Below are positions 25,294 to 36,944 of a stretch of 64,000 nt of DNA, in pieces. The stretch is from NCBI GenBank assembly GCA_011033025.1, contig WFMF01000004.1:248001-312000 (forward strand). Reading direction: 5' to 3'. This DNA comes from Beroe forskalii. Its lineage: Eukaryota > Ctenophora > Nuda > Beroida > Beroidae. Below the pieces are notes generated by a model. That model saw nothing but the letters and a program-made list of their open reading frames with translations, had not been told where the DNA came from and did no database searches. The stretch's first letter is position 1. Each line of letters opens with the position of its first letter. The translations under genes and the position numbers were made by a program.

Positions 25294-26049
25294 TCTGAAG
25301 TTGGATGGAATTATCACGGCTTTTCTGCATTATTATACTATTATTAATCAATGAGTTTAAATGCTACCAAACAGACTCTTTTCGTGGCACCTTACAGTAT
25401 TTTATCACAAAGTTAGTTTGCTGCTTTTTGAAGTCGTATTTCTGCGTGCACTTCGCCGCATCTTCATGTTTTCACAAGCAGACTACTTCAAGACACGCCC
25501 ATAGTGACTAATGTCATATATAAACACAATAGGAATGAGTTTTGGCGTGTTTAGTCAATTATAGAAGTTACAGTTGGACATTCTTATTCGTATTTCAACT
25601 CAGGGTTTAATTAGAGTTTAAGCCCCGCTTATTTTCATACCCATTTTACGCAGGCATTTGAACTGCAACTGTTGAACAACTTAGCTAAAGTTTGTGTGGG
25701 TTTTTCGCTTTTCGCTGCACTTTTGCAATTTCAATATTTCAATGCTGTTTGAATCTTACCGAGTGAGCCCCGCTAATTTCATACCCAGTACCCAACACAC
25801 GCGAGCATTTGAAACTGTTAAAAAACTTGGTTAAAGAATGTGTCGGCTTTTAGGCGCACTTTTGCAATTTCAATGCTGTCGGAATCTTACTTAGTAACGC
25901 AGTGAAAAATAACAGCCAGAAAGCTCAATAATTACTGTGCTATTTTCCTATTGTAAATAATGATTTCAATACTCAACTGTTACTTTATCCCATTGTTCAA
26001 AACGAAATGTTTTATTTATAGTTCATTGCTATAGACAAACCTTTTTGCC
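25294..26049. repeat. Non-coding stretch with a ~140-bp tandem duplication
   Basis: Two diverged direct copies at about 25620-25760 and 25765-25895 share AGCCCCGCT(T/A)AT..TTCATACCCA, GCATTTGAA(C/A), GTGTGGGTTTT/GTGTCGGCTTTT and GCACTTTTGCAATTTCAAT. Confidence 0.7.
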
Positions 26050-26929
26050 CATATTCCCGTTATTGAACTTAGGGCAAAAGGGGGCTTCTAATGGGAATTT
26101 GCCCAAAATTTTTGACGGGGGTTTTTCGTTTTTCGGGTCAACAACAAAAGGTTTTAAAGCGCGCGGCCTTAATTAGAAAGTCACATTGCCCGACAAATCA
26201 AATTTTTTGCCGCCCTTTGGGCCTACAAAAGTGGAATTTTCAAATAGTCATAAAATCGGGGCTCCCTAAAACCGTTTGCCGGGGGAAAAAAGCACCCAGG
26301 TAATCCGTATTTATTTTTAAAATGCTTTCAAGGCATAGATAGCCATCAAGTCATAGTTTGGGGATGGAGTGGTTGGGGGGGAATTTCCGCTTTTTCTGCG
26401 TTGGGGGAGGGGTCAACGTCCTGGTTTATTGCAACCTTTTTCTGCCCCATTGGGGGGAAAGTGGGTATGACCGGGATTGGGATGGAATTGCATACGTCGT
26501 TGTTCGTATTTATAAAGGTGTCAGCCAGTTATAAAAATGCTGACATTGGTTTATTTAATTTTTTTCCTAAAATTTTGTTTCCTTTTTGTTGTTAAAAAGG
26601 CCGTTGTAAATGAAAAAAAAATAAGGGAATTTTGTAAATAAGGGACCTTTAAAAAAATTAAAAATTAACAAAGTTTTTAACAAAGGGGGTTTTTTAAAAA
26701 AACCCTTTTTAAAACTTGTTTAAAAAAACCTTTTTAAAAGGCCGTTGTTTTAACAAAAAACAAACCGTTTTAACAAACCCCTTGGTTAACCCCAAAGGCC
26801 CTTTTAACAAAGGGTTTGTTAACAAAGGGTTTCCCTTTTAACAAAAGGGAGTTGTTTAAAAAGTTTTTAACAAAAGTTGTCAAAGGTTTTGTTTAACCAA
26901 AATTTGTTAACAAAGGTACCGTTTTTAAC
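26050..26929. other. Homopolymer-rich stretch, suspected poor consensus
   Basis: Nearly every base run is stretched (GGGGGTTTTT, AAAAAAACC, TTTTTAAAAGG) and the right part is a distorted version of the neighbouring GGTACC/GTTAACAA satellite. It looks unlike the rest of the window. Open frames here should not be trusted. Confidence 0.6.
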
Positions 26930-27215
26930 GTCCCCATGTACCGTTTTCAACAAGGTATCGTTGTTAACATTTTAACAAGGTACCGTTGTTGATAGGACAC
27001 CGTTGTAAATAAGGAACCGTATATGAAAATAAGGTACCGTATGTGAATAAGGTACCGTACTGTTAACGAAGTACCGTTGTTAATAAGGTACCGTTGTTAA
27101 CGAGGTATTGTTGTTAACAAGGTGCCATTGTTGATTACTGATTAGATACCGTTGTAAATAAGGTACCGTATGTAAATAAGGTACCGTTGTTAACGGAGTA
27201 CCGTTGTATAGTTGG
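26930..27215. repeat. KpnI-site satellite, array 1
   Basis: Imperfect tandem units of about 18 bp on GGTACCGTTGTTAA(T/C)AA. It is the reverse complement of the array at 35.4-36.05 kb and more diverged. It probably begins further left, inside the distorted sequence from about 26650. Confidence 0.9.
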
Positions 27216-27806
27216 ACTGGACAGGTAGAGTCTTAATAAAATCTTCCATGGAACTTTTACAGCTCATAAACCTTAATCCAATTTCATAGGACTAGGAGCA
27301 GTGTCACGTTATATATGTCGCTCTTTACTTATCTAGTCTCAAAGCAGTGATGAAGTGCTGACCTTCCCTCCATTGTCATTATCATTTAATGATTAGAAGC
27401 TCTTTCAATAATGAGACAATCCAATATAACCAACATCCCGCACCTTGTGTGCATTGTAATGTGCCTGTAGCAACCCAGTCCCTTCATCCAATAATCATTA
27501 TTTCGCTGGGACCAAACCACGTGTTATGGTAATAGAGGGTAATAACATGCGATTGATCATGATTTCTTTACCATAAATCATAGTATTGAATCGATGACGA
27601 AGAAACAGCTATACCGTTGTGCATTGACTCGGAGGACGCAGCCACAAACGCGTGAAGTTGGAAACATCATGATCATGTGATCTATTCAGATAATCATAAA
27701 AGGGCCACGTGTCTGAACACGGGACCATATATGGAAGTCACGTGACTCAAATTTGATAACGAAAGTCTCGTGGCTGAAAGGCGTTATGAACAATATATTA
27801 TGAAAT
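27216..27806. other. Non-coding stretch
   Basis: No supportable exon. Two CACGTG-containing words occur at about 27706 and 27738. Confidence 0.4.
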
Positions 27807-28453
27807 ATGGACTGGATATTTAAGGGGCGTTTGGTGCCATCCCAACACAATCGTAACTCTGTAACTGTTTTGTGTGGTGAACATAAGGATTCTAGTCCCC
27901 TTTTGAACTTCCCACGATGTTTGTCTGGCTACTTATTGGTGCTCTGGTGTGAGTATATTTTCTCTAACATTTGGGTTTATAAAAATTATACGAATTAAAA
28001 CTTTAGAAGAGAATGGGCAAAAAATTCTAAAATTTCTCCAAACTTTGTATTGTCACAGTGTCACGTAGGAATAAATGCAATCCGTAAGAAATTCAAAACT
28101 GCCTATATTTCAATATTTGACTCAATTCCTCAACAAATCATCCCCCTCAAGCAATTAGTCCATTCAAACGACTGATGTGGTTTAAACCGAAATATTGACT
28201 AATCACTATTTTATTCAGGGTTGGTAACCTAGTTGCAGTTGAGGTAAAGCTCGGTGCTGACATGGCTTCTGACATTACTGCTGACATGGCTCAGGTTACT
28301 GACTTGGCTTCTGAAATGGACTCTGGGGCTGCTGACATGGCTGATTTGAGAGGGCTGGATGTTATTACTTTGGAGGAGGAGGCGTCTGGGATTGTCAACG
28401 AACACAACTCCGAGGAAGGTATGATAGTATTGCTCATGATACCTCTTTTGTAG
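27807..28453 (+). CDS. Weak two-exon gene candidate
   Basis: A frame from ATG 27807 reaches a good donor (GTGAGT) at 27949, and a second open segment follows an acceptor at 28238 with matching phase; it either runs to the stop at 28453 or leaves at the donor GTATGA (28419). The second exon encodes repeated M-A-S-D / D-M-A motifs and acidic residues, with codon use that looks coding. The first exon is ordinary. The product matches nothing I know. A possible further exon ends at 29619 (frame KLEVELKPIEIIDNFSR) but its phase does not fit directly. Treat this as a hypothesis. Confidence 0.3.
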
Positions 28454-30214
28454 AATATAACAGGCTGTATTAAGCGGAATTTAAATCGATTGCTCCATTG
28501 ATTTTGTGAAGTTTAGTCGATATCATCGTTGGACGAAATAATGCGAAAGTTATGAATATGATTGTGCCCAATCCTGACCCCAAATGCTGCAGGTGCAATT
28601 TGGCGATAGTGGAACTAGACATACACCTTAGACAGTCTCATGTACACTGGAAGGCAATGAACGAGTTGCCATAGCAACAGTCAACCCGCGTCTGATCTGA
28701 GGGGCCCGCTTATCCGAAGACAATGCAATTGTTATAATAATAAATATCTTATTGATCAGTTGATGGAGCTAAGTCAAATTTAATAGTCATTTCCAAAATT
28801 TAAAACGGGAAAGATTTTAAATATGTTTCAATTGTAAACCTAATGATGACATGTTTTTTATTCAATGTGCGTAGGTATATATCTTTGCTTTTCAAATCAG
28901 TCCATAAAATCTGTCATTTTGATCAAAACAGCTGTTTTAAGTTTTTAATCGCGACAGGTAGGACGTGTGGCGACTTAGAGAAATTAGAATAATTTTGAAA
29001 GTCTGAATTTTCACACAGAAATGATAATCATTAATTTGAAAGTCTGAATTTTCGCACAGCACCGCCATGTACTACCACCATGTACTACGTACGTGGATAT
29101 AATTATATTTATACTTTTTATATCCGTATCAGTTAATCCACGTATGTGCAAAGGGCGGTCGTGTGGAAATTTCAGGACGTGTCCTCAGAACTTGCGAGAT
29201 ATCTACGTCAGTGATCATGAAAAACGTAGGTAAAACCATATGCTATGCTGCCGTACACACACCAATCCTGTAAGATTTAGGCGAATATTCTCTGTGTATA
29301 TTTGTCTTTATCTCCTTCTTGTGTTTTGACAACCTTCGCACCAAATTCCAGGTGAAAGTTTTGACAATTTCTTGGAAAATGAATGAGTTTTTAGAAAATA
29401 ATAATTTGCCAAATTATTTTAATTTTGTACAGATTCAAAGAACTTCATTTCTTTGAAATAATTCAAGCTTCGTCATATCCGATTCATCACAAGAAACTAG
29501 AAGTAGAACTAAAGCCAATTGAAATCATTGATAACTTCAGTCGAATCTGTGATGGATCACAAACAGAAGAAACTGGACACAAAACAATGCCCTTTTCAAT
29601 ACCAAGGCCCCAAATCTGACACCTCACAAGTTGACCATATACGGAAAGTAGCGTCATTCCGAGTTCCTTGAAATCATTCGACATGAGTATCAGACCGACT
29701 CAGATAAGAGTTACCATCGTTAGGCCTTTGAAACACAGCTCATCTTGTACCTGGACATTTGTACGTGCAGATGATACGACATCTCTCTAATTGCCTTATC
29801 AGGACCTTGTCAAATGCCTTATCAATATATCAGGGCGTTGTCAGCACTTGGGATGTTGAGTCTTCGGGGAAATATCCGAGTTTCCGTAGCGATCAACCAG
29901 AGGAGATGGTGTTTTCGGGGAAAGCTACTAAAGTTTAACAGAATCCCTCGACCCCACCAAATTCGTATAAAAGAGGTTAGAATCACCAAGCACCACAAAA
30001 TTGTTCGTTTTCTCAGTGTTTCCTTAAAAAGTACCAAATGCTTCGCATTTCGTAGCACGTCCAATATTTATAGCCCAATATGGGCGCAATTCCTCGTAAC
30101 TTAAAGTTAACCAGTGTCAATCAATTTGCCTGTTGTTGCACTATCTCAATCTGTGAACAAAATATCCGAAATATAGTAAGCCGTTTATATTCGATTATCT
30201 TTAATTATAATTTG
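28454..30214. other. Mostly non-coding stretch
   Basis: No firm exon. A possible TIR element at 29050-29177 has ends CTGAA(T/A)TTTCGCACA and GTGTGGAAATTTCAG. An open segment at about 29433-29619 after a polypyrimidine-AG might be an exon but cannot be linked. Confidence 0.35.
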
Positions 30215-30425
30215 GTAAGTGTGTATGGATTTTGTGTCGGCGTGTGTGTGGATTATTGTGTCGGCATCATAGATTAGAATGGGAAAACCGTGTGTATGGA
30301 CACTGTGTCGGCGTGTGTGGATTTTGTGTCGGCGTGTATGGGCCATTGTGTCGGCATCATAGATTAGAATGGGAAAACCGTGTGTATGGGCACTGTGTCG
30401 ATGTGTGTATGGGTTTGTGTCATGC
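30215..30425. repeat. Minisatellite, GTGTCGGCGTGTGTGG family
   Basis: Short units GTGTGTATGG..TTGTGTCGGC are nested in a longer ~85-bp direct repeat that contains CATCATAGATTAGAATGGGA twice. Both strands stay open, which is an artefact of the repeat. Confidence 0.85.
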
Positions 30426-30459
30426 ACACGTGCAGATAGTGGGGTGCTTGCGTTGCTAT

Positions 30460-30640
30460 GGTAACAAGAGAAGTGAGGAATTTCATTTCTTGCTTTGTTG
30501 ATTTTGATACGCTCCACTGAACAACTTTGGTTCTGATTCGGATTTTTCAATGCGGTAAAAAGATTTTCATTAATTTGAACTGTTTAGGTCCGAAATTTGC
30601 GGACGAGACACTGCGTAGCAGTGCCGAACGGGCCTGCTAG
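30460..30640 (+). mobile_element. Helitron-like 3' end, second copy
   Basis: Ends with stem CACTGC-GTA-GCAGTG (30609-30623), a 13-base spacer and CTAG (30637-30640) followed by T. It is related over about 150 bp to the copy in FAM72 intron 3 but with a different, compensated stem. The adjoining minisatellite may belong to the element. It stops five bases before the TATA box of the next gene. Confidence 0.65.
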
Positions 30641-30645
30641 TTTGT

Positions 30646-30652
30646 TATAAAT
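30646..30652 (+). promoter_or_regulatory. TATA box of the small two-exon gene
   Basis: TATAAAT lies 63 bases upstream of the ATG at 30709; a start site about 30 bases downstream of it would leave a short leader of about 30 bases. Confidence 0.55.
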
Positions 30653-30708
30653 CCATTATCCTAAGCCTACCCAATCTCACCCAGCAAGTACCACCCTCCT
30701 CTTTCACC

Positions 30709-31352
30709 ATGAGTAAAAACAACAAGGGTCTGGCTGGATTGAACACCATGGGTAGCAGCAGCAGTTCTGCGAACAACAACTCCCACTTCGACAAGTACTG
30801 TTCCCGTCTGGGCTACCCCAGCACCATGGCCCGAGATGCCCGCAGTCAGCTGGGTAACCAGGCCTCAACCAGTGACTTGCTGAGCGTTGTGCTGAGTAAC
30901 GCCAGAGCCAACAACGTGCAGCCCAACAGACTAGCGCAACCCAGCTACCTTCAGAAACAGGTAGGAGCTGAAGACGATAATTAAATGATTTTTGAAAGCT
31001 CCTCATTTTAAAACTGATCGTATCATCTAAATGTTTTTCAACTTACTCCCTAAGTTAAACAGGTCCCTGATCGTGTGATGAAAATGAAAATTGTGTTACA
31101 TTCGTTTGTAGCCGCGTATTAGGATTAAGCGAACTCAAAATATTACCTTTATATAATTTCGGGGCAATGAAATCACACGGCAAGTCCGCAAGTAAGGCCG
31201 GTTTAGCATTTTGCATCTTCCTGCATGCCCATTGCCCATCTAGAGGGATTACTTAATTCTTATCTTCTGTTCAGGATTGCTATCAGGGATCCTACGGAGA
31301 GAAGAAAGTCCCGATATGGATACACAAAGAGCAGAAGAAGGATAAGAAATGA
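30709..31352 (+). CDS. Small two-exon gene of unknown function (109 aa)
   Basis: Exon 1 30709-30960 starts in a good context (CACCATGAG) and ends CAG|GTAGGA; exon 2 31275-31352 starts after TTCAG and ends TGA, both in phase 0. The protein is hydrophilic, with a Ser/Asn run at residues 16-25, a middle section YCSRLGYPSTMARDARSQLG at 30-49, and a C-terminus rich in Lys (KEQKKDKK). It has no signal peptide or membrane segment. I do not recognise the family; the lack of low-complexity codon bias and the clean splice structure argue that it is real. AATAAA at 31914 and 32078 are possible poly(A) signals. A donor-like GGTGAG directly after the stop could allow splicing in the 3' UTR. Confidence 0.75.
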
Positions 31353-32542
31353 GGTGAGATATCATACGACATCATGAGCCAAGCATCGTAAAAATGTAAA
31401 ATACTACTCTTTTGGTCTCGCTTGAAATTTAAGAGCAGAGCTTAGAAATTTAGAAGACAGGAATAGAGGAATCTAATTATCATTAGAAACCAACAGCTTG
31501 GATTCACAAAAATTGCGGAGTATATTAGTTTAAAGTTAAACCACGCTGCACCGCCACGACGAAAGCAAGTATTACTATATGTAAAAACTTCTCAACTCAA
31601 AATGTAACTTTTTCAGATCAATCCACAGCTGAAAAGACTTATTTCAAGGCGGGTATTGGACGAGACTAGTCGGGTTTACTAGTCGGGAGACTAGAGACGA
31701 GTCAGGTCGAGTCGCCTCTTCTCCAGACTCCGATAAAGAGATGATTGACATGACTTACTGAAAGTCGGTCACGAGAAAATAACAACTGCGAAGAGGAAGA
31801 CGCAGATTCTCATGATAAACTACAAAAGCATAGGGTAGCAATATGTAGACTGCTTATAAAGTGAATTAATCATTTTAAGTGAGGATACTAAAATGAATGA
31901 ACTTTTAATTACAAATAAAAGATATGAAACAGCAAAATATAAGACAAGGAAATTTATTAAACGATTCCGAGTTTTGAGGTCAGGATGTCAATTTATGGCG
32001 TAGAAATGGAAGAAAAAGCTCCATTAACTGCCTGTATGACTCATTTGAAGTTATTGCTGTAATTATCAAAGCAGAATAATAAAGGTTTCTTGAAATTTTG
32101 TCTGTAAGGGTGAAACGCATACTACCTCTGTGTACTGAAAATTAGATTTTGACTATGAAACTATGAATGATGAAACTCTCTATTGAAATCCTTCAGTGTA
32201 CAGAGGCATATTCATAATCCAGGATTTTGTTTTCATTTTTATTAATGAACTTTTACTTTTTAATTGATTGGCGATTTTTCGTATATGCAGTTTCATTTTC
32301 ATTATTTTATAGTATTTGAATTTTTATTTATTTTGTGTTATTATTCAACTGAATTCTAACAGCCGTAATCGAAACCCGTTCTAAAGTCAGCATCATTTCA
32401 TTATTCTGGAGACGAAAGCATTTCGTTTGCTAAGGTTAATTACCAGATAGTTCGAAACTAAACAGGCACTCAACTGTGACGCTTCAATTTCAAATCAACT
32501 AATGCACTTTCAGCTTTTCAGCTGGGCCAGTACCAGCATTGT
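31353..32542. other. Convergent 3' flanks
   Basis: No exon. It carries the presumed 3' UTR of the plus-strand small gene (AATAAA 31914, 32078) and, near 32323-32332, TTTATT which is AATAAA for the minus-strand gene ending at 32543. Confidence 0.5.
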
Positions 32543-33946
32543 TCAACTAAACTCTACATCTGCACAGTTTTTCCAGCACCTCACGGCAACATAAATTGAA
32601 ATCAGCACAAGCAGCACAATAAAAGTGAGGAGTCCTACCATGGTATGTAAATACACCTCACAGGACTTTCCACCTGACACCCCCTCACTCTCGATCCTCG
32701 AACAAGGCAGGAACTTCACGCCTTTCTCACACCTCACCGCCTGCGTTGTGCTGTAGTTAAGCTTCTTCACGCCGTAGCCCTTCCGGCACTTAATGGTGGC
32801 GGTAGATCCCGGTAAGATGAACGGCTGATTGCTTTCTAGCCGGATTTCACCGTTTTTAATAAGAAATTGAGACACGAAACAGGGCGGTGACGGGTTTTTG
32901 ATCTTCACCAGTTTGACAGGAGTTTTCGTTGTTTTTATTTCTTGCGGGAAAGCTCGTCCATTGAGCAGCTCTATCACCAGAACAGCCCGTGTGTGGTTGC
33001 CATCCTCGAGATCTAGGTACATGCTTCGTAGGTTGAGCTGTCCCAGGGCCATAGTAGTGTTGAGACAAGTGTTTTCAAGGAGGTGCTGATTCCGATAGAA
33101 ACAACAGGCCGGATCGTCTTTCAAGCAGATGCTGTAATTAACATCCTGGCCCCCGTTAAGAGAAGCATTTAGATTCCAGAGATTACTTCGCTGACAGCTC
33201 CTCCAGGCGATTATAAAATAGGGTGAAACTGATTGGTAGCCGACAGCATCAATCAGCGACAGACCAAGACAGTCTCCTTCATTTGGTAGATTAGAATTAA
33301 AGTCAGCATTATCAGTAGACGAGCTCTTCACTATCCAGAAACCAGTCCAATCTTTCATCACGGCTCCACTATCTACATCCCCAACAGCTAGGGTGTACTG
33401 CATGTTAACCTCCTTCACTCCCACTCCAGTCGACAGATAAACCCCTTCCATACACTCCTTGGCAATGAACAGGTGGAATCCATTGCTCTGGTAGAGGATA
33501 ATCCACAACTCGACCCTGAAAACCGAGCATTCGGCCGTGAGGGAGTTGAAGGTGAGGGAGTTGCAGTTCCGGTTGTGCCGGCAGAAGGCCCAGCACTCGC
33601 CCACCCCGGCCGTCCTGAAGGTGTTCCTGGCCGTGTACTTGTGGACCCGTGGGTGGTGCATCTTCCCAGACACCACACAAACCAACATCGACCTGTTCAG
33701 GAACGAGGAATGGTTGAATGTTGCCCGGCCCATTTTCAGTGGGTAGAGGGTGGAATTGGGTCGCGGTGGGGTGGCCACCGCGGGCTTCTCAAGACCGAGG
33801 GAGAGAGGGGAAGTGAAGGCGGAAGAGTCATGCCGGTACTGAGGAGTGTAAACTGATGTCATGTCCACACTCTGAAGCTCGTTAGCGAAACAGAGTGATA
33901 TGAGGAGTAGCGGGGACAGAACAACGCATTTTTTCGTTGGCATCAT
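32543..33946 (-). CDS. Type I membrane protein with PAN-like and Sushi-like regions
   Basis: A single open exon of 467 residues starting with ATGATG at 33946. Residues 1-21 form a signal peptide (hydrophobic, ending CFA|NE). A PAN/apple-like module spans about 90-165, with C90, C118, C122, C128, C140 and C165 and the pattern GECWAFCRHNRNCNSLTF typical of such folds. The middle part (170-350) holds six more cysteines and no domain I recognise. About 356-415 resembles a Sushi/CCP module (C356, C387, C406, C415). A transmembrane helix lies at 432-455, followed by a tail of about 12 residues. Several N-glycosylation sites (64, 78, 84, 260, 270, 296, 317, 397) fit a cell-surface protein, perhaps adhesive or receptor-like. 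The partner is unknown. It is intronless, unlike typical surface proteins of this kind, and converges with the small gene on its right-hand side in transcription. Confidence 0.85.
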   Translation of the reverse strand: MMPTKKCVVLSPLLLISLCFANELQSVDMTSVYTPQYRHDSSAFTSPLSLGLEKPAVATPPRPNSTLYPLKMGRATFNHSSFLNRSMLVCVVSGKMHHPRVHKYTARNTFRTAGVGECWAFCRHNRNCNSLTFNSLTAECSVFRVELWIILYQSNGFHLFIAKECMEGVYLSTGVGVKEVNMQYTLAVGDVDSGAVMKDWTGFWIVKSSSTDNADFNSNLPNEGDCLGLSLIDAVGYQSVSPYFIIAWRSCQRSNLWNLNASLNGGQDVNYSICLKDDPACCFYRNQHLLENTCLNTTMALGQLNLRSMYLDLEDGNHTRAVLVIELLNGRAFPQEIKTTKTPVKLVKIKNPSPPCFVSQFLIKNGEIRLESNQPFILPGSTATIKCRKGYGVKKLNYSTTQAVRCEKGVKFLPCSRIESEGVSGGKSCEVYLHTMVGLLTFIVLLVLISIYVAVRCWKNCADVEFS

Positions 33947-35125
33947 GATAATATGTAACTCTAGAGCACGATAGCTGGGCTGAATAGCAAGACGAATTTT
34001 TGTACGGTTCTCAGAGCATGAAAAGGATTGCAGTCCACTGCACCTTCAATCTCAATATTATCATTGTCTAACTTTCGAAGTTCATTCATAATTTTGATCA
34101 CTGCGAGATAATACAATGCGCTTTGCGTACGCAACGTTAAAAACACAATGTAGCCCAAAAAGGCATGATGAAAAACAAACCATTGTATAACAGAGAAAAG
34201 TCGCATCTTAAATTACGTTTTTACATATTTCTCATAAAGTCACGATTGAATATCATTATGTTGCCGAACCAGCATTAAAAAATCTGTTAGGTATATAGAT
34301 TATAGGTACACCATAAACTTTTCATAAAAAAGAGCACCACAGCGGTCGATGTCCCTATTTAGCATTCTCGATTACTCGATTCAAAATATAAATCGAATAA
34401 TCGAGTTCGGCAATTTTCATCTTTAAAGTTCGGAAATTTTCAATTTCAAAATTTTAAGATGAAAAATATGTGAAAAAGCGTCGAATGTGGTGTATAACGG
34501 CTTTCTATATAATTTTGATAAGGACAAGATAGTACCAATTCGTTCAATCCTTATATTAGTCCATCGTTTTTAAGAATATGATTTGTTTGCATGAATTCCT
34601 TTTCGGTGAAATTTTTTCATAAATTTTTCATAATATTATCACGACGTCAGGACAACTTTAAAATGCTCAAAACTTCATGACAACGATCGAAGCCACCGGA
34701 GATACCTCACTTCTCAGAATATGAAGTAACTCGTTCCTTTTTACATTAAAAATCGTAACATGAATAATACCTATTGGTGTTTAATTATCGCCCTCCAAAC
34801 ATTTTTCTCAAAATAATTTTATATATTTTCATAGGTTATCATTCTGAATACGTAACTGTCTGACGTTACAATAATTTTGATGTAAGTACTAAAATATTGA
34901 GACTGTAAATATATCTATTTCTATAGAGGGAAATCAAACGCATCTAACCTTAATATTGCATTTGGACAATTATCTAAATGTCTAACATCTTTCTATCTTT
35001 ACACGCTTCAAAGGTAATAAAATGGCCAGGAAAACTCAGATTAATAAGATGACGCAATCAACTAAAACCTTTCATTGCGTACCTTTTAGAAGAGAATATC
35101 AGTCTTCATCTGGTCAAGTTATAGG
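33947..35125. other. Gene-free stretch upstream of the minus-strand gene
   Basis: Should contain the promoter of the minus-strand membrane protein, but no TATA box or other clear element was identified. Confidence 0.4.
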
Positions 35126-35302
35126 CAGGGGCGTAGCCAGGGGGAGGCGACACAAGCGGCAGCCCTTCCCCTTTTTGGACAGGTGATATGAAAATTTTGT
35201 TCATTTTGATAAAATGAGAGCTTTACGCCAACAAAATAAAACATTTGCCAGGTTTTGAATGTAACTCACCGCCCCCTTTTTAGAAATCTGGCTACGTCCC
35301 TG
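35126..35302. mobile_element. hAT-type MITE, copy 2 (177 bp)
   Basis: Same family as 7456-7645, inserted in the opposite orientation. The left end CAGGGGCGTAGCCAGG pairs with CTGGCTACGTCCCTG (one mismatch). A perfect 8-bp duplication GTTATAGG flanks it (35118-35125 and 35303-35310). Non-coding. Confidence 0.95.
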
Positions 35303-35454
35303 GTTATAGGGCATAGGCTGTATTCTAATTGCAAGCAAAATAACAACAATAGGTACCTATATTCGCATTTTCGAATTGGGAGTCCGAGGACGGAGGATTT
35401 GGGGTATATTCCACATACCAAATCGAAATGATAGGGATCATTTTTTTCTAATTA

Positions 35455-36052
35455 ACAACAGTGCCTCATTTGAAATGGTACCTTATTAACAACGGTACCT
35501 CAAAAATGTTACCTTATTTACCACGGTTCCGTTGTAACAACGGAACCTTATCAACAGCGGGACGTTATTAACAACGGTACGTTATCGACATCGGTACCTC
35601 ATAAACATCGGTACCTCATAAACAACGGTACCTTATTTACAACGGTACCTTGTTAACAACCGTACCTTATTTACAACGGTACCTTATTAACAACGGTACC
35701 TTGTTAACAACGGTACCTTGTTAACAACGGTACCTTGTTAGTAACGGTACCTTGTTGACAGCGGTACCTTGTTAGTAACGGTACCTTGTTGACAGCGGTA
35801 CCTTATTTACAATGGTACCTTATTTACAATGGTACCTTATTAACAACGGTACCTTACTAACAATGGTACCTTGTTAACAACGGTACCTTGTTAACAACGG
35901 TACCTTGTTAACAACGGTACCTTATTTACAAAGGTACCTCATTATCAACGGTACCTTACTAACAATGGTACCTTGTTAACAACGGTACCTTATTTACAAA
36001 GGTATCTCATTAACAACGGTACCTTACTAACAATGGTACCTTATTAACAACG
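35455..36052. repeat. KpnI-site satellite, array 2
   Basis: About 33 tandem copies of an ~18-bp unit on GGTACCTTGTTAACAAC, with variants TTATTTACAAC and TTACTAACAAT. Each unit carries GGTACC and many GTTAAC. It is far more regular than array 1 and in inverted orientation to it. Confidence 0.97.
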
Positions 36053-36939
36053 AATTAAGTACGACACGACAAGACAACAAGGCAACTTAGGCAAAGATAA
36101 TTAAATGAACTAAATAATGGCGAGACCTGCAGCGCATGTCATTATATATGTTGGTTGACACCACTCAGTCATCAATGACGAACGGTGACGTATGCGCATT
36201 CCTAGTTATAAAAAGTCAGTGACGTTGACACCACTTTGCACCCAATCAGACATGACGAATAGCGTTACGTGCACATACCGACTCTATGACGTTGACACCA
36301 CTCAAGCTAGTGAGCCTCGCTTGACGTATGTTGACAAACCTATTATCAACTATTAAGTTATCAATAGATATAGCTGTAATAACCCATAGGTATCACTGCA
36401 AGGTTTAGGAAAAGGCTGTGTGACCTATAATCTTGCCTCACTGCTCGAATGAGTAATGTTACTGCGGGAATACCTAAGTTTCTGAAAGAATAAGAGGTGA
36501 GGCAAGGACTCTTCCCTGGTTTCGTGGTTGATGAAAATATGTAAAGATGTAATCAGTCATCGGCTTACGTTATAGCAGCTTATAGCTTTATACTTTTATA
36601 GATAAGAAGATACACTCCGGTTGGATATATATGGTTACAGCCATTATACTCAACAACACTAATTTGTACTCAGCTTTAGCAAATTAGCAAGGAAAGAAGG
36701 AAGTTAGATATTTGATATGACGCGGGTACATTCTTCAATCTTCATACATGACGCATCCTGCTATCATGCAGAGTACATTGATTACATACGGAAGTGAATT
36801 CTAAAGAATGTTGGTACTCACAAGTCACAGTTCACACACGAATTCCTAAAGTAAACAACACAGAATGTAAACGGAATGGAAGTTGCAACAGAAATAATTA
36901 TGTATAGTTGATCTGATCTGGCGGAATTGAATTTAATTC
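36053..36939. other. Gene-free stretch
   Basis: No exon. GTTGACACCACT occurs three times (about 36150, 36225, 36292), each near a TGACG word, related to the CRE-type dispersed repeat. Confidence 0.45.
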
Positions 36940-36944
36940 GACCG

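Noticed and set aside
26091..26595. Open frames in the homopolymer-rich stretch
   Set aside because: The sequence quality looks doubtful and the frames are low-complexity.
29425..29684. Open segment after a polypyrimidine-AG, possible exon
   Set aside because: Amino-acid texture is plausible but the phase does not match the nearest donor at 28418 and no intermediate exon was found.
30185..30550. Long open frames on both strands
   Set aside because: They follow the minisatellite whose unit length keeps frames open; the two strands mirror each other.
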